Assembly (NCBI GenBank): GCA_041391925.1
Contig: JAWKNA010000005.1
Span: forward strand, 186,001 to 250,000
Reading direction: 5' to 3'
DNA: 64,000 nucleotides
Origin: JBPOFM01 sp041391925
GTDB lineage: Bacteria > Bacteroidota > Bacteroidia > Flavobacteriales > Flavobacteriaceae
Shown here piece by piece: positions 52,080 to 61,703 of this stretch; the stretch's first letter is position 1; each line of letters opens with the position of its first letter. A program made the position numbers and the translations under genes. Under the pieces are notes generated by a model that saw nothing but the letters and a program-made list of their open reading frames with translations, made no database searches and had not been told where the DNA came from.

Positions 52080-52943
52080 ATGAGTAGCCAAATAAAAATC
52101 ATTGAATGTCCACGCGATGCCATGCAGGGGATAAAAAACTTTATTCCAACAGAAAAAAAGGTTCAATACATACAGTCCTTGTTGCGTGTAGGTTTTGATA
52201 CGATTGATTTTGGAAGTTTCGTCTCTCCAAAAGCCATTCCGCAAATGGTTGACACTGCCGAAGTGTTGTCAAGACTGGATTTGACAAATACCAAAAGCAA
52301 ACTTTTGGCGATTATTGCCAATACCAGAGGTGCAGAAGACGCTTCGATTCATTCGCAAATTGATTATTTGGGATATCCTTTTTCAATTTCTGAAAACTTC
52401 CAAATGCGTAATACCCATAAAACGATAGCACAATCCGTTGTTACTTTAAATGAGATTTTGGAAATTGCCAATGCATCCAACAAAGAAGTTGTAGTATATA
52501 TATCCATGGGATTTGGAAATCCTTATGGAGACCCTTGGAACGTGGATATTGTGGGCTATTGGACGGAACGATTGGCCCAAATGGGAGTGAAAATTTTATC
52601 ATTGAGCGATACCGTTGGAACTTCAAACCCCGAAAATATTGATTATTTGTTTTCAAATTTAATTCCACAATACCCTCATATCGAGTTCGGGGCACATCTG
52701 CATACAACACCAACCAGCTGGCATGAAAAGGTAGATGCAGCTTACAAAGCTGGATGCCGACGTTTTGATGGAGCCATTCAGGGCTTTGGTGGTTGTCCTA
52801 TGGCAAAGGATGAATTGACAGGCAACATGCCTACTGAAAAATTGTTGTCTTATTTTACCTCAAAGAAAAGCAATGATTTAAATGCCCTTAGTTTTGAAAG
52901 TGCTTACAATGAAGCCAGTAAGATATTTACTGTTTATCATTGA
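52080..52943 (+). CDS. hydroxymethylglutaryl-CoA lyase-like aldolase
   Basis: ATG at 52080 (287 aa). The DRE-TIM start is IKIIECPRDAMQGIKNFIPT, matching the family's E-x-x-RD-x-x-Q. Further marks are DTIDFGSFVSPKAIPQMVDT, VVVYISMGFGNPYGDPWNVD, EFGAHLHTTPTSWHEKVDAA (metal histidines) and FDGAIQGFGGCPMAKDELTG with the catalytic cysteine. It cleaves HMG-CoA to acetyl-CoA and acetoacetate at the end of leucine breakdown, which fits the leucine dehydrogenase elsewhere in the window. A near homologue with another substrate is possible. Confidence 0.92.
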   Translation: MSSQIKIIECPRDAMQGIKNFIPTEKKVQYIQSLLRVGFDTIDFGSFVSPKAIPQMVDTAEVLSRLDLTNTKSKLLAIIANTRGAEDASIHSQIDYLGYPFSISENFQMRNTHKTIAQSVVTLNEILEIANASNKEVVVYISMGFGNPYGDPWNVDIVGYWTERLAQMGVKILSLSDTVGTSNPENIDYLFSNLIPQYPHIEFGAHLHTTPTSWHEKVDAAYKAGCRRFDGAIQGFGGCPMAKDELTGNMPTEKLLSYFTSKKSNDLNALSFESAYNEASKIFTVYH

Positions 52944-53018
52944 TTTGTTTTTTTTGAAGTCTTTTAAAATATCCAATTTTAAATTCTCGTATATTTAGTT
53001 TGAATGAAATAATATGTA

Positions 53019-53723
53019 ATGAAAATTGTAATGTTTTTATGGATTTTGTTTTTGCCTTATACTATAGTGGCGAAGGAATGGAAATGCCTAAAAGAGTTTC
53101 AGAAAGAAACCAACAAAGCAACTTTGCCTCCCCAAGATTGGTTAAAATCTGACAGAAAACACAAAACAGCAGTTTGGATGAACGCAAATCAATACAACCT
53201 TATCAATAACAGGCCCCAAGAATACACAACCTTCAAGCAGCGAAAAGATTTTTTTGATTGGATTGATTCCGAACTAAAAGCAAAAGGGCATGAAGTCGTT
53301 TGGCCTTCCATGGCTTATTTTATTTGTAACAAATTGCGTTTGCTGGAGTGTTTTCCGTATCAAATGCTCACCAACAAAAAAATGAAATTATATGCAAAAC
53401 AGGGAAGCGAAGTTGTTTTTTCAAATTCATTTAATGCTTTAAAGGAATTATATCTTTCCCCAACAATTTTAAAAGCACAAGATGCAAAAGAATGGGATAA
53501 AATGATTCTTCACGACGAACAATACATTTGGATTGATGCTGTGTATCAAACCATGGATGAACGCAGTATTAAGCACATTGAACAGATTGCCAAAGGTAAA
53601 TCATTTTATAGCATGTTTGTTCCAAAAGCGATACGATTTGAAGGTGATATCTCTAATGCTCAAGATCGATATGACTTTGCTTTGCACAAACTCAGGTATT
53701 ATTGCAAATCATTTGACAAATAA
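53019..53723 (+). CDS. exported protein of unknown function (234 aa)
   Basis: A signal peptide at residues 1-18 (IVMFLWILFLPYTIVAK) precedes a soluble, aromatic-rich helical domain (KECLKEF-like start, then DFFDWIDSELKAKGHEVVWP, YFICNKLRLLECFPYQMLTN and LHDEQYIWIDAVYQTMDE). Four cysteines lie in the first half. I recognise no family. Monocistronic, 58 bp before guaB, which has its own promoter. Confidence 0.75.
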   Translation: MKIVMFLWILFLPYTIVAKEWKCLKEFQKETNKATLPPQDWLKSDRKHKTAVWMNANQYNLINNRPQEYTTFKQRKDFFDWIDSELKAKGHEVVWPSMAYFICNKLRLLECFPYQMLTNKKMKLYAKQGSEVVFSNSFNALKELYLSPTILKAQDAKEWDKMILHDEQYIWIDAVYQTMDERSIKHIEQIAKGKSFYSMFVPKAIRFEGDISNAQDRYDFALHKLRYYCKSFDK

Positions 53724-53729
53724 ATAAAA

Positions 53730-53758
53730 TTGAATTTGTAATAATAGTTGTATCTTTG
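53730..53758 (+). promoter_or_regulatory. guaB promoter
   Basis: TTG at 53730-53732, 18 bases, then TATCTTTG at 53751-53758: a good Bacteroidota promoter ending about 24 bases before the ATG at 53782. Confidence 0.65.
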
Positions 53759-53781
53759 CGTGCAATTAAATTTTAATTGCG

Positions 53782-55254
53782 ATGATGTCACATCAAAACA
53801 AAATAGTAGGTGAAGGATTGACCTATGATGACGTTTTACTCGTCCCAGCCTTTTCCGAAGTACTGCCTCGCGAAGTCAATATCCAGACACAATTCACCCG
53901 TAATATAAGAATCAATATTCCCATCGTTTCCGCAGCTATGGATACGGTCACCGAAAGCGCCATGGCTATTGCTATTGCTCGTGAAGGTGGTATCGGTGTT
54001 CTTCATAAAAACATGACAATTGCCGAACAGGCAAATGAAGTTCGGAAAGTAAAACGTGCTGAAAGCGGGATGATCACTGATCCTGTAACGTTAAATCTGT
54101 CTGCAAAAGTATTGGATGCTAAACAGAATATGGCAGAGCACAGTATTGGAGGCATTCCAATTGTAGACGAAAATGGGACATTGAAAGGAATTGTCACCAA
54201 TCGAGATTTGCGTTTTGAAAAGGATAACAGCAGGCCGATTGTGGAAGTGATGACCAAAGACAATTTGATTACTGCTCCAGTTGGGACATCCTTACAGGAT
54301 GCTGAAGGAATTCTTCAAAAGAATAAAATCGAAAAACTCTTGATTGTTGATGACAATTACAAATTGGCTGGTTTAATAACTTTTAGGGACATAACTAAAT
54401 TAACTACAAAACCAATTTCCAATAAAGATGGTTTTGGACGGTTGAGAGTTGCAGCTGCACTTGGTGTTACTTCGGATGCGGTCGATAGAGCAGAGGCTTT
54501 AGTGAAATCTGGTGTAGATGCCGTGATTATTGATACAGCCCACGGACATACCAAAGGGGTTGTGTCTATTCTTAAAGACATCAAACAAAAGTTTCCAAAA
54601 TTGGAAGTGGTTGTTGGAAACATAGCAACAGGAGCAGCTGCTAAATATTTGGTAGAGGCTGGAGCAGATGCCGTAAAAGTGGGAATTGGGCCTGGGTCTA
54701 TTTGTACTACACGAGTTGTCGCAGGAGTTGGATTTCCACAATTTTCTGCGGTGTTAGAGGTAGCAGAAGCCATTAAAGGTTCTGGTGTTCCGGTAATTGC
54801 CGATGGTGGAATCCGCTATACTGGCGATATTCCAAAAGCAATAGCTGCAGGTGCTGATACAGTCATGTTGGGCTCCTTGCTTGCAGGGACCAAAGAATCA
54901 CCCGGCGAAACCATCATTTATGAAGGGCGAAAATTTAAGTCCTATCGTGGTATGGGTTCGGTGGAAGCTATGAAACAAGGCAGTAAAGACCGTTATTTTC
55001 AGGATGTCGAAGACGATATCAAAAAACTGGTGCCAGAAGGCATCGTAGGTCGTGTACCTTATAAAGGCGATTTGTTTGAAAGCATCCATCAATTTGTAGG
55101 TGGACTCCGTGCAGGTATGGGCTATTGTGGAGCCAAAGACATCGCGACCTTAAAAGAAACTGGGCAGTTTGTAAAGATTACAGCTTCTGGAATCAATGAA
55201 AGCCATCCCCATGATGTGACGATTACTAAGGAATCGCCCAATTACTCTAGGTAG
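53782..55254 (+). CDS. guaB: inosine-5'-monophosphate dehydrogenase
   Basis: 490 residues. LTYDDVLLVPAFSEVLPREV opens the barrel. Two CBS domains occupy about residues 95-210. The catalytic cysteine is in GIGPGSICTTRVVAGVGFPQ. IADGGIRYTGDIPKAIAAGA, LAGTKESPGETIIYEGRKFK and RGMGSVEAM (phosphate site and flap) complete the set. It oxidises IMP to XMP with NAD+, the committed step to GMP. A TTG-N18-TATCTTTG promoter stands directly upstream. Confidence 0.98.
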   Translation: MMSHQNKIVGEGLTYDDVLLVPAFSEVLPREVNIQTQFTRNIRINIPIVSAAMDTVTESAMAIAIAREGGIGVLHKNMTIAEQANEVRKVKRAESGMITDPVTLNLSAKVLDAKQNMAEHSIGGIPIVDENGTLKGIVTNRDLRFEKDNSRPIVEVMTKDNLITAPVGTSLQDAEGILQKNKIEKLLIVDDNYKLAGLITFRDITKLTTKPISNKDGFGRLRVAAALGVTSDAVDRAEALVKSGVDAVIIDTAHGHTKGVVSILKDIKQKFPKLEVVVGNIATGAAAKYLVEAGADAVKVGIGPGSICTTRVVAGVGFPQFSAVLEVAEAIKGSGVPVIADGGIRYTGDIPKAIAAGADTVMLGSLLAGTKESPGETIIYEGRKFKSYRGMGSVEAMKQGSKDRYFQDVEDDIKKLVPEGIVGRVPYKGDLFESIHQFVGGLRAGMGYCGAKDIATLKETGQFVKITASGINESHPHDVTITKESPNYSR

Positions 55255-55265
55255 CCTTAATTTAG

Positions 55266-55925
55266 TTACTTTAATTTACGGAGCGTAAAATGCCATTGTA
55301 AGGTTTTGAAAAGCTCTATGTTCATGTAGAGTTTAAGATGCTTGGAGTTGAGTTTTTCTTTAAACCTAATCGCAGATTTATTGAAATAATTGCTGATGCT
55401 GTATTTTGTGGTAATGCCCTTTTCTTCTAGGTAGCGGTAGCTAAAATAACGCAAATAGGGAGCAAGATTCATGCCCCTAAAATCATCAAATGTAAACATA
55501 TTCAGAAGATAGGCCTCATTTGGCTTAATCTCGAATACTCTGTTCTTAAAAATAAAATCCTTCAATTCCACAAACATATAAGCAGCAACATCTCCATTAT
55601 GAACAAGCCCAACACATTCTTGACCTTGTTTTAAACTTTGTGAAATTTTTTCTTGATTTAGGATATCTGATTTTTCCAATAATGTTTTGATTTCATCTGA
55701 ATCTAAGCTTTTGAAGGCGAAATGTTGATCAGTGGATTTCAATACAGGCTTTTCAGAAACAGTTGCCTCCTCCTGAACCCAATAATAGGGCATGATGTCT
55801 ATTCCAATTTTAGCCACAGCATGCCTCAGACCTTGAAGTAGCAATCCATGTCTAATTAAACTCCATACCTGAGATACACTGTAGGGGGATTTGTTTTTTC
55901 CTGAATCAATTATAGTTTGTGCCAT
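55266..55925 (-). CDS. GNAT-like acyltransferase, unknown substrate
   Basis: 219 residues. The N-terminal 40 residues (YSVSQVWSLIRHGLLLQGLR) are basic and helical. The C-terminal half resembles a degenerate GNAT fold: VGLVHNGDVAAYMFVELKDF, AYLLNMFTFDDFRGMNLAPY (R-x-x-x-L in place of the CoA loop) and TKYSISNYFNKSAIRFKEKL. It begins 4 bp after the BKACE gene's stop on the same strand, so the two are a functional pair. Substrate unknown. Confidence 0.65.
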   Translation of the reverse strand: MAQTIIDSGKNKSPYSVSQVWSLIRHGLLLQGLRHAVAKIGIDIMPYYWVQEEATVSEKPVLKSTDQHFAFKSLDSDEIKTLLEKSDILNQEKISQSLKQGQECVGLVHNGDVAAYMFVELKDFIFKNRVFEIKPNEAYLLNMFTFDDFRGMNLAPYLRYFSYRYLEEKGITTKYSISNYFNKSAIRFKEKLNSKHLKLYMNIELFKTLQWHFTLRKLK

Positions 55926-55929
55926 CTAC

Positions 55930-56802
55930 TTAATCATTGAAAACTCGACCATAAGCCCCATTTCCGGGTAAAAGATTCATCTTTGTTCGAAATTCTTCTG
56001 GAGTCATTATTTCGCGTTCGTTCGCTTCAGCTATAATATGTACACGTTGTATCATTTCCAAATTGGTGGCTAATCGTGTTCTTGAGCTATCGTACCAAAT
56101 ATTATCCTCAAGGCCAACTCTTACACCACCTCCAACTGCTATTGACAAAGAGTTCATTTTCAATTGATTGTTGCCGATGCCAGCCAAACTCCAATAGGAA
56201 TTTTTTGGAAGGTCATTGATCATTACACCTGTATGAAGCAAATCAGCTTGAGCACAAGCTATGTTTCCGAAGAGAAGATTAAAGTAATAAGGAGGTTGAA
56301 TGAGTTTTTTGACTTCAAGATATTTTGCGTAATTGATCATACCATTGTCAAATACTTCCAATTCTGGTACAACCTCATTTTCTTTCATCACTCTGGCCAG
56401 GTCCTGAACCATTTGTGGCGAATTGATACTCGCTTGTGTATTGAAATTTAAAGAACTTAATGTCAAACTTCCCATATCAGGCTTTAGATCACCTTTCAGT
56501 AGAACGGCATCCGAGCGTTGTTCCAATTCACTAAAATCTCGTCCACTCAATGAGACACAGAGTACCAGTGTGGGAGCATATTTTCTAATTCCGCTGATAA
56601 TGTCGGCATAAATTTCTTTTTCGTAGGCAGGTTTTCCTGATAGTGCATTTCTAGCATGCAAATGCACCATGGTGATGCCCAATTCACTCACTCGATGGAC
56701 GTCCTCAACAATTTCTGAAACGCTCACAGGTACATGAGGTGTCATTTTTTTAGTCGGAATCATTCCTGTTGGAGTGAAATTAATGATTAATTTTTCTTCC
56801 AA
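55930..56802 (-). CDS. 3-keto-5-aminohexanoate cleavage (BKACE) family enzyme
   Basis: 290 residues starting with TTG at 56802 (an in-frame stop lies just upstream, and EEKLIINFTPTGMIPTKKMT is the normal family start). Zinc ligands are in GITMVHLHARNA (H-x-H). VSLSGRDFSELEQRSDAVLL and PELEVFDNGMINYAKYLEVK follow, then VGLEDNIWYDSSRTRLATN. BKACE enzymes condense a beta-keto acid with acetyl-CoA to acetoacetate plus a CoA ester, with varied substrates. No lysine-fermentation genes are nearby, so kce itself is unlikely. Its partner is the downstream acyltransferase-like gene. Confidence 0.88.
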   Translation of the reverse strand: MEEKLIINFTPTGMIPTKKMTPHVPVSVSEIVEDVHRVSELGITMVHLHARNALSGKPAYEKEIYADIISGIRKYAPTLVLCVSLSGRDFSELEQRSDAVLLKGDLKPDMGSLTLSSLNFNTQASINSPQMVQDLARVMKENEVVPELEVFDNGMINYAKYLEVKKLIQPPYYFNLLFGNIACAQADLLHTGVMINDLPKNSYWSLAGIGNNQLKMNSLSIAVGGGVRVGLEDNIWYDSSRTRLATNLEMIQRVHIIAEANEREIMTPEEFRTKMNLLPGNGAYGRVFND

Positions 56803-57040
56803 AACTTAATTTCTTAGGGTAATAAATTGTTCTTTGTTATTGGTTAACTACGTTGCAAAATAGTAAAAGTATTGATTTTCTGTTAGAAACAAAGATGACA
56901 GGCCGTTTTGAACGATGATTGGTATATAACGTCATTTAAGTTATTGCTAGGACACATTAAATTTTCGTTAATAATATGTAAAAAAAAGAATAGTTTTTAA
57001 GATGGTAAAAATGTATGTTTGTTTTCCTAAACTATTTTAA

Positions 57041-57817
57041 ATGACAGTGACGGAGTTCGAACCTATCATAAAGGTCATTGAGGAAGCTTATGAAATACCA
57101 CACCTCAATGCCACACGCAAAATTTCGGCATTACTGCCACACGATTATTACCAGACCGACAAACGCTATCCCGTCCTCTATCTTCAGGATGGGCAGAATT
57201 TATTTAATCCATCAGCACCGTTTGGCGATTGGGCCATTGATAAGTCCTTGGGAAAATTGGCAGAAAAAGGATTGAGCGATATAATCATCATCGCCATAGA
57301 CCATGGTGAGAAAGAACGTATCAACGAATATCTGCCATATTTTCATCCGCGATTTGGAGAAGGAAAAGGGGGCTTCTATATTCAGTTCATGATTGAAAAA
57401 TTGATACCTTACATCAATAGTAACTATCGCACGTTGCCCGATTTTCACAATACAGGCATAGGTGGTAGCTCCATGGGAGCGCTCATAAGTCTCCACGCAG
57501 GCTTGTCAAACCCTGGCGTGTTCGGTAAGATGATGATTTTTTCTCCCAGCTTATGGATTTCAAAAACCATTTTCAATCATACCAAATCATTTTCCCCTTT
57601 GCAGGAATCAAGGATTTATCTGTACGCCGGAGGTCAAGAAAGCCACGAACATTTGCCCAATGCACAAAAACTTGAAAAAATAATTCGTAATAAAATGACT
57701 GAAAATCATAATATTGATTTCCATTTTTCAGTCAATGAGTTTGGCAACCATTCAGAAACCCATTGGCGGGAGGAATTCCCAAAAGCAGTGGAATGGTTAT
57801 TTTTTAATAAAAAATGA
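57041..57817 (+). CDS. esterase-type alpha/beta hydrolase
   Basis: 258 residues without signal peptide. The putative-esterase (PF00756-type) pattern: RYPVLYLQDGQNLFNPSAPF, IIIAIDHGEKERINEY, the nucleophile elbow GIGGSSMGALISLHAG, and the histidine in NHSETHWREEFPKAVEWL. It begins an operon; its last four bases overlap the start of the M17 aminopeptidase gene (ATGA). The upstream 238 bp hold a -7-like TATGTTTG at 57014. A cytosolic hydrolase for an ester or peptide made by the ligases of this cluster is an inference. Confidence 0.88.
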   Translation: MTVTEFEPIIKVIEEAYEIPHLNATRKISALLPHDYYQTDKRYPVLYLQDGQNLFNPSAPFGDWAIDKSLGKLAEKGLSDIIIIAIDHGEKERINEYLPYFHPRFGEGKGGFYIQFMIEKLIPYINSNYRTLPDFHNTGIGGSSMGALISLHAGLSNPGVFGKMMIFSPSLWISKTIFNHTKSFSPLQESRIYLYAGGQESHEHLPNAQKLEKIIRNKMTENHNIDFHFSVNEFGNHSETHWREEFPKAVEWLFFNKK

Positions 57818-59229
57818 TGGACTACAAACACATTCAAAACATAGACAAAACCAAGGATTTGATTGTTCCTGTTAAAAAGAACGATTCAAAATCCTTGAAA
57901 AATTACACTTCGGTAAAAGACTTAAATTTCAATGGCGACTTCGGCAGCATTTCAACGCTGTATGGCGCCAAAGGAAATAAGATATATCTGTTGGGCATTG
58001 GCGAAGATAAAGACAATGTAAAGTTGGTCGAAGCCTTCAGGAAACTATGTTTTGAAACAAAAAAGTATTGGAGCAACAGTATTCAGTTGGTAGGAGGAGA
58101 GCTGTCTGAAGAGGATATTCGCAAGGCGGTGACAGGCTTGGAATTGGGAACTTATGACATAGGCCAATTCAAATCAAAAAAGGAAAAAGCTACCAAATTC
58201 ACTGTGGAAGTATCCTCATCAAAAAATATCAAATCCCAGTTGCAAGAAGGCAAACTGACTGGCGAAACGGTCAATCGTATCAAAGCATTGGTCGATGCAC
58301 CTGCCAATCATAAAACGCCTGAATTCCTTGGTAATTGGGCAAAAGAGTCTTCAAAGGCATCAAATTACAAATGCACAGTGTTGCACCAAGACGAGCTTAA
58401 AAAGCAAGGCTTCGATGCGGTGATGGCTGTCGGTCAAGGCAGTACAAATCCGCCTGTGGTCATCATCAATGAGTATATGCCGAAGAAAGGCAAAAAGGTC
58501 GATATTGGCTTGGTCGGCAAGGGCATCACCTTCGATACAGGTGGTCTCTCCATCAAATCATCCACTAATTTGCATTATATGAAGAGCGATATGGGTGGCG
58601 CAGCGGTGGTGTTGGGTGTGGTAGAACTGGTCGCCAAACTAAAACTGAATGTCAACATTGTAGGTATTGTATGCTCTGCCGAAAATGCCGTGGACAGCAA
58701 CAGTTACCGTCCTGGTGATGTCATCAATTCGTATTCTGGCAAAACCATCGAAATCATTGACACTGATGCCGAAGGACGTTTGGTCTTGGCAGACGGATTG
58801 AATTACATCATCAAAAAGTTCAAACCAGAACAAGTGATTGACTTGGCAACCTTAACGGGAAGCGTGGTGCAAACCTTGGGTTATTTCGCGGCTGGTATGT
58901 TCTCAAACAATACTGAAATGTCCAACCAAATGTCAAAAGTCGGCTATGAAACCAACGAGCGTGTGTGGCCATTGCCATTGTTTGAAGATTATGAAAGTGA
59001 CCTGCACAGCGATGTGGCCGATTTACGAAACTTCAGTGGCAAACCCATTGCAGGTGCCATCACGGCTGCAAAGTTTTTAGAAGCCTTTACAGAAGAACAC
59101 AAAAGTTGGATGCACTTGGACATCGCTGGCGTGTCCTTTGGCGATTCACCCTATGCAAAGATGAAAAGCGCATCAGGCTATGGCGTACAGTTGATTACCA
59201 ATTATATTAAAACGAAAACAGCGAAATAA
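57814..59229 (+). CDS. leucyl aminopeptidase family (M17) metallopeptidase
   Basis: 471 residues. The C-terminal catalytic domain is complete. Metal and active-site signatures are VGKGITFDTGGLSIKSSTNL, MKSDMGGAAVVLGVVELVAK and IEIIDTDAEGRLVLADGLNY. DLATLTGSVVQTLGYFAAGM and VADLRNFSGKPIAGAITAAK follow. The N-terminal macro-like domain is shorter and diverged. It removes N-terminal residues from peptides; in this context it may process a small peptide made by the adjacent ATP-grasp ligases (inference). Coupled to the esterase gene upstream. Confidence 0.93.
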   Translation: MMDYKHIQNIDKTKDLIVPVKKNDSKSLKNYTSVKDLNFNGDFGSISTLYGAKGNKIYLLGIGEDKDNVKLVEAFRKLCFETKKYWSNSIQLVGGELSEEDIRKAVTGLELGTYDIGQFKSKKEKATKFTVEVSSSKNIKSQLQEGKLTGETVNRIKALVDAPANHKTPEFLGNWAKESSKASNYKCTVLHQDELKKQGFDAVMAVGQGSTNPPVVIINEYMPKKGKKVDIGLVGKGITFDTGGLSIKSSTNLHYMKSDMGGAAVVLGVVELVAKLKLNVNIVGIVCSAENAVDSNSYRPGDVINSYSGKTIEIIDTDAEGRLVLADGLNYIIKKFKPEQVIDLATLTGSVVQTLGYFAAGMFSNNTEMSNQMSKVGYETNERVWPLPLFEDYESDLHSDVADLRNFSGKPIAGAITAAKFLEAFTEEHKSWMHLDIAGVSFGDSPYAKMKSASGYGVQLITNYIKTKTAK

Positions 59230-59311
59230 TTAAATTTATTTTCTATTTTTAGTAAATAAACCGTCTTTGTTCTTGATTCTAACAGCGAAGCGGTCTAACA
59301 TCTTTATAACC

Positions 59312-60514
59312 ATGTCCAAAAACCACCCTCTCAATTTCCTCTGCATCACCACCTACCATAAAGGTCAGGATTTTATGAAAAGCTGCAAGGCAGAAGGCAA
59401 TAATGTCTATCTATTGACGAAAAAGAAACTCGAAAACGAGATTTGGCCTTGGGAATCTATTGATGATGTGTTTTGGATTGACGAGTGGAATCAAAATGAT
59501 GTCGTAAAGGGAATTGCATATAAGTTCAGAAACATCAAGTTTGATAGGTTTGTGGCTTTGGATGATTTTGATGTGGAAAAGGTAGCGATGCTTCGAGAAC
59601 ATTTCCGAATGGCTGGAATGGGTAGAACAACGGCACATTATTTTAGGGACAAGTTGGCGATGCGTATGAAGGCGAAGGAAGAAGGCGTTAATGTGCCTGC
59701 ATTTACGTCCTTGTTTTACGATGGCGACATCAACGAGTATGCAGATACGGTAAGTCCACCTTGGTTGTTGAAACCGCGAATGGAAGCCTCGGCAACGGGC
59801 ATCAAAAAAATTCATAGCAAGGATGAACTGTGGCAAATTGTTCACGGATTGGGCGATGAGCGCGATAATTATTTAGTAGAGAAGTTTGCACCAGGTGATG
59901 TATACCACGTGGATGGATTGACTGTGGATGGAAAAGTAATTTTCTCTCGAGTAAGTAAATATTTAGACACACCTTTTGAAGTGGCGCATGGAGGTGGCAT
60001 TTTCCGTTCGGCAAGTTGCGAGATAGGAAGCAAAGTTGAAAAAGGATTGACCAAGATGAATGCCGATGTGATGAAAGCCTTCGGAATGCAGTTTGGAGCG
60101 TCGCATACAGAATTCATTCAAAATAGAGAATCTGGAGAGTTGTTCTTCTTGGAAACTTCGTCTAGGGTAGGAGGGGCCAATTTGGCGGAGATGGTAGAGT
60201 TTGCATCTGGCATTAACCTTTGGGGCGAATGGGCAAAAATCGAATCAACAAACCTTAAAAAGCAAAAATACACGCTTCCAAAAGCCAATAACAAATACGC
60301 TGGAATCGTAGTGTCCTTAAGCCGTTATGAACATCCAGACACCTCCAGTTTTACGGAAAATGAAATCGTGTGGCGTATGCATAAGCCGTGGCACATTGGT
60401 TTAATAGTAGTATCCGACAGCAGCGAGCGCGTTATGGAATTGCTGGATAATTATACAAAACGTATTTCAGAAGAATTCCACGCCAGTTTACCTGCACCGC
60501 CAAAATCGTTGTGA
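59312..60514 (+). CDS. ATP-grasp ligase
   Basis: ATG at 59312 (400 aa). The pre-ATP-grasp domain is at about 1-105 (ITTYHKGQDFMKSCKAEGNN). The ATP-grasp fold has PPWLLKPRMEASATGIKKIH (ATP lysine and glycine-loop), DNYLVEKFAPGDVYHVDGLT (adenine hinge E) and FFLETSSRVGGANLAEMVEF (Mg-binding E-x-N/S). This is the carboxylate-amine/thiol ligase superfamily, like biotin carboxylase or the CarB half. Substrates unknown. Convergent with the esterase-CBM gene only 4 bp away, so the two operons meet here. Confidence 0.9.
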   Translation: MSKNHPLNFLCITTYHKGQDFMKSCKAEGNNVYLLTKKKLENEIWPWESIDDVFWIDEWNQNDVVKGIAYKFRNIKFDRFVALDDFDVEKVAMLREHFRMAGMGRTTAHYFRDKLAMRMKAKEEGVNVPAFTSLFYDGDINEYADTVSPPWLLKPRMEASATGIKKIHSKDELWQIVHGLGDERDNYLVEKFAPGDVYHVDGLTVDGKVIFSRVSKYLDTPFEVAHGGGIFRSASCEIGSKVEKGLTKMNADVMKAFGMQFGASHTEFIQNRESGELFFLETSSRVGGANLAEMVEFASGINLWGEWAKIESTNLKKQKYTLPKANNKYAGIVVSLSRYEHPDTSSFTENEIVWRMHKPWHIGLIVVSDSSERVMELLDNYTKRISEEFHASLPAPPKSL

Positions 60515-60518
60515 AAAA

Positions 60519-61679
60519 TTATTCTTTATCTGCCCAGTAGGAGATTTCAAATTCAAAAGAACTTGACTTTTCGGGATTGATATAGACATTACCAGAGCCA
60601 CCATTCAATTTTATGCCGCCTTCAGTTTCCCAATTGCCTCGGGTAAATTTAAATTCAGCTGGAGATTTTAAATTGAGTTTAATGCTTCTCTGAAAATCAG
60701 ATATACGTTGCATTTTAACATCACTAGGGTTCCAATTCCCTAAAGCCTCTTGATTTCCTGTGATATAAACATCATCCTCCTTATTCAAGACTTTCAAGTT
60801 AATTGTGACTTCATATGATTTTGAAGAAAGATTCGGAAGAAATTCATCACGAATCTTAAAATAGGATTTGAAGCCATACATTAAACTTGGCGCAAAAGTA
60901 GGCCAATGACTTTCTTCTGGAAATTCTTTGATGACGCTAGTCAATTTGTCTGATGGTACTGAATTATTTAAAAATTCATACACTTTATTTCTTGCAGGCA
61001 ACCATTCTTTCCAATAATTGATACCTTCATCAGCATTACTTACATAAAGAAAGTTTTTATGAGCTAGTTTTTGGTAATCAAATTGTTTAAACTCATCGAC
61101 CATACGTTCTTTATCAAACGCAAAATTTGGTGAAATTGCAAAGTAAACATCAAACAGATTTGGGCTTTTAAACATTGAATATAATATGAATGAGGCACTT
61201 AAGGAATGCCCTATAGCGATACGGCTATGTTTGGTTCGATAATGACTATCCATATAAGGAATAACTTCTTTTTCTACGTATCCTAAAAAATTGTCAGCAT
61301 TGCCACTGTATCCGTTATAAAAAGTCTTTGGGTCTTCGTGTAATGGAGCAGGCAACATATCATTGTTTCTGCTATAATCCAAACTTTCTATATAGGTTGA
61401 CATAATACCAACAACTATAAAATTGCTGGAAGGAGCAGTAAAATTTAATAATGAATGTACCAAATCAAAAAATTCTCTGCTTTGCGCATCAAAAACATAG
61501 ACGACTTCATAATGTGTCAATGAATTATCATCATAATAACTAGGCGTGTAAATCAACATTTGCCTTTGTTGATTCAATTGCTTCGAATCAATGGTAATCT
61601 CTTTGATGTTAGGCATCTCTTGGCTGAAAACAGAACTGAATGCTAGAAAAAGCATCAAAAAGAAAAAACGGAAATTCAT
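60519..61679 (-). CDS. secreted esterase with C-terminal CBM20-like domain
   Basis: 386 residues. Signal peptide 1-19 ends SSVFSQ. The putative-esterase domain is at about 25-285 (MLIYTPSYYDDNSLTHYEVV, nucleophile elbow RIAIGHSLSASFILYSMF, histidine in FPEESHWPTFAPSLMYG). A beta-sandwich like CBM20 follows at about 300-380 (VYITGNQEALGNWNPSDV, then SPAEFKFTRGNWETEGGIKL), which in other proteins binds starch or phosphate-bearing chains. Last gene of the minus-strand operon. The first gene of the opposing operon is a cytosolic esterase of the same superfamily. Confidence 0.87.
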   Translation of the reverse strand: MNFRFFFLMLFLAFSSVFSQEMPNIKEITIDSKQLNQQRQMLIYTPSYYDDNSLTHYEVVYVFDAQSREFFDLVHSLLNFTAPSSNFIVVGIMSTYIESLDYSRNNDMLPAPLHEDPKTFYNGYSGNADNFLGYVEKEVIPYMDSHYRTKHSRIAIGHSLSASFILYSMFKSPNLFDVYFAISPNFAFDKERMVDEFKQFDYQKLAHKNFLYVSNADEGINYWKEWLPARNKVYEFLNNSVPSDKLTSVIKEFPEESHWPTFAPSLMYGFKSYFKIRDEFLPNLSSKSYEVTINLKVLNKEDDVYITGNQEALGNWNPSDVKMQRISDFQRSIKLNLKSPAEFKFTRGNWETEGGIKLNGGSGNVYINPEKSSSFEFEISYWADKE

Positions 61680-61703
61680 AAACGATATATTAAAAATGGA
61701 AAT

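Noticed and set aside
55930..56802. Lysine-fermentation kce gene
   Set aside because: BKACE members have many substrates, and none of the other lysine-fermentation genes are nearby.
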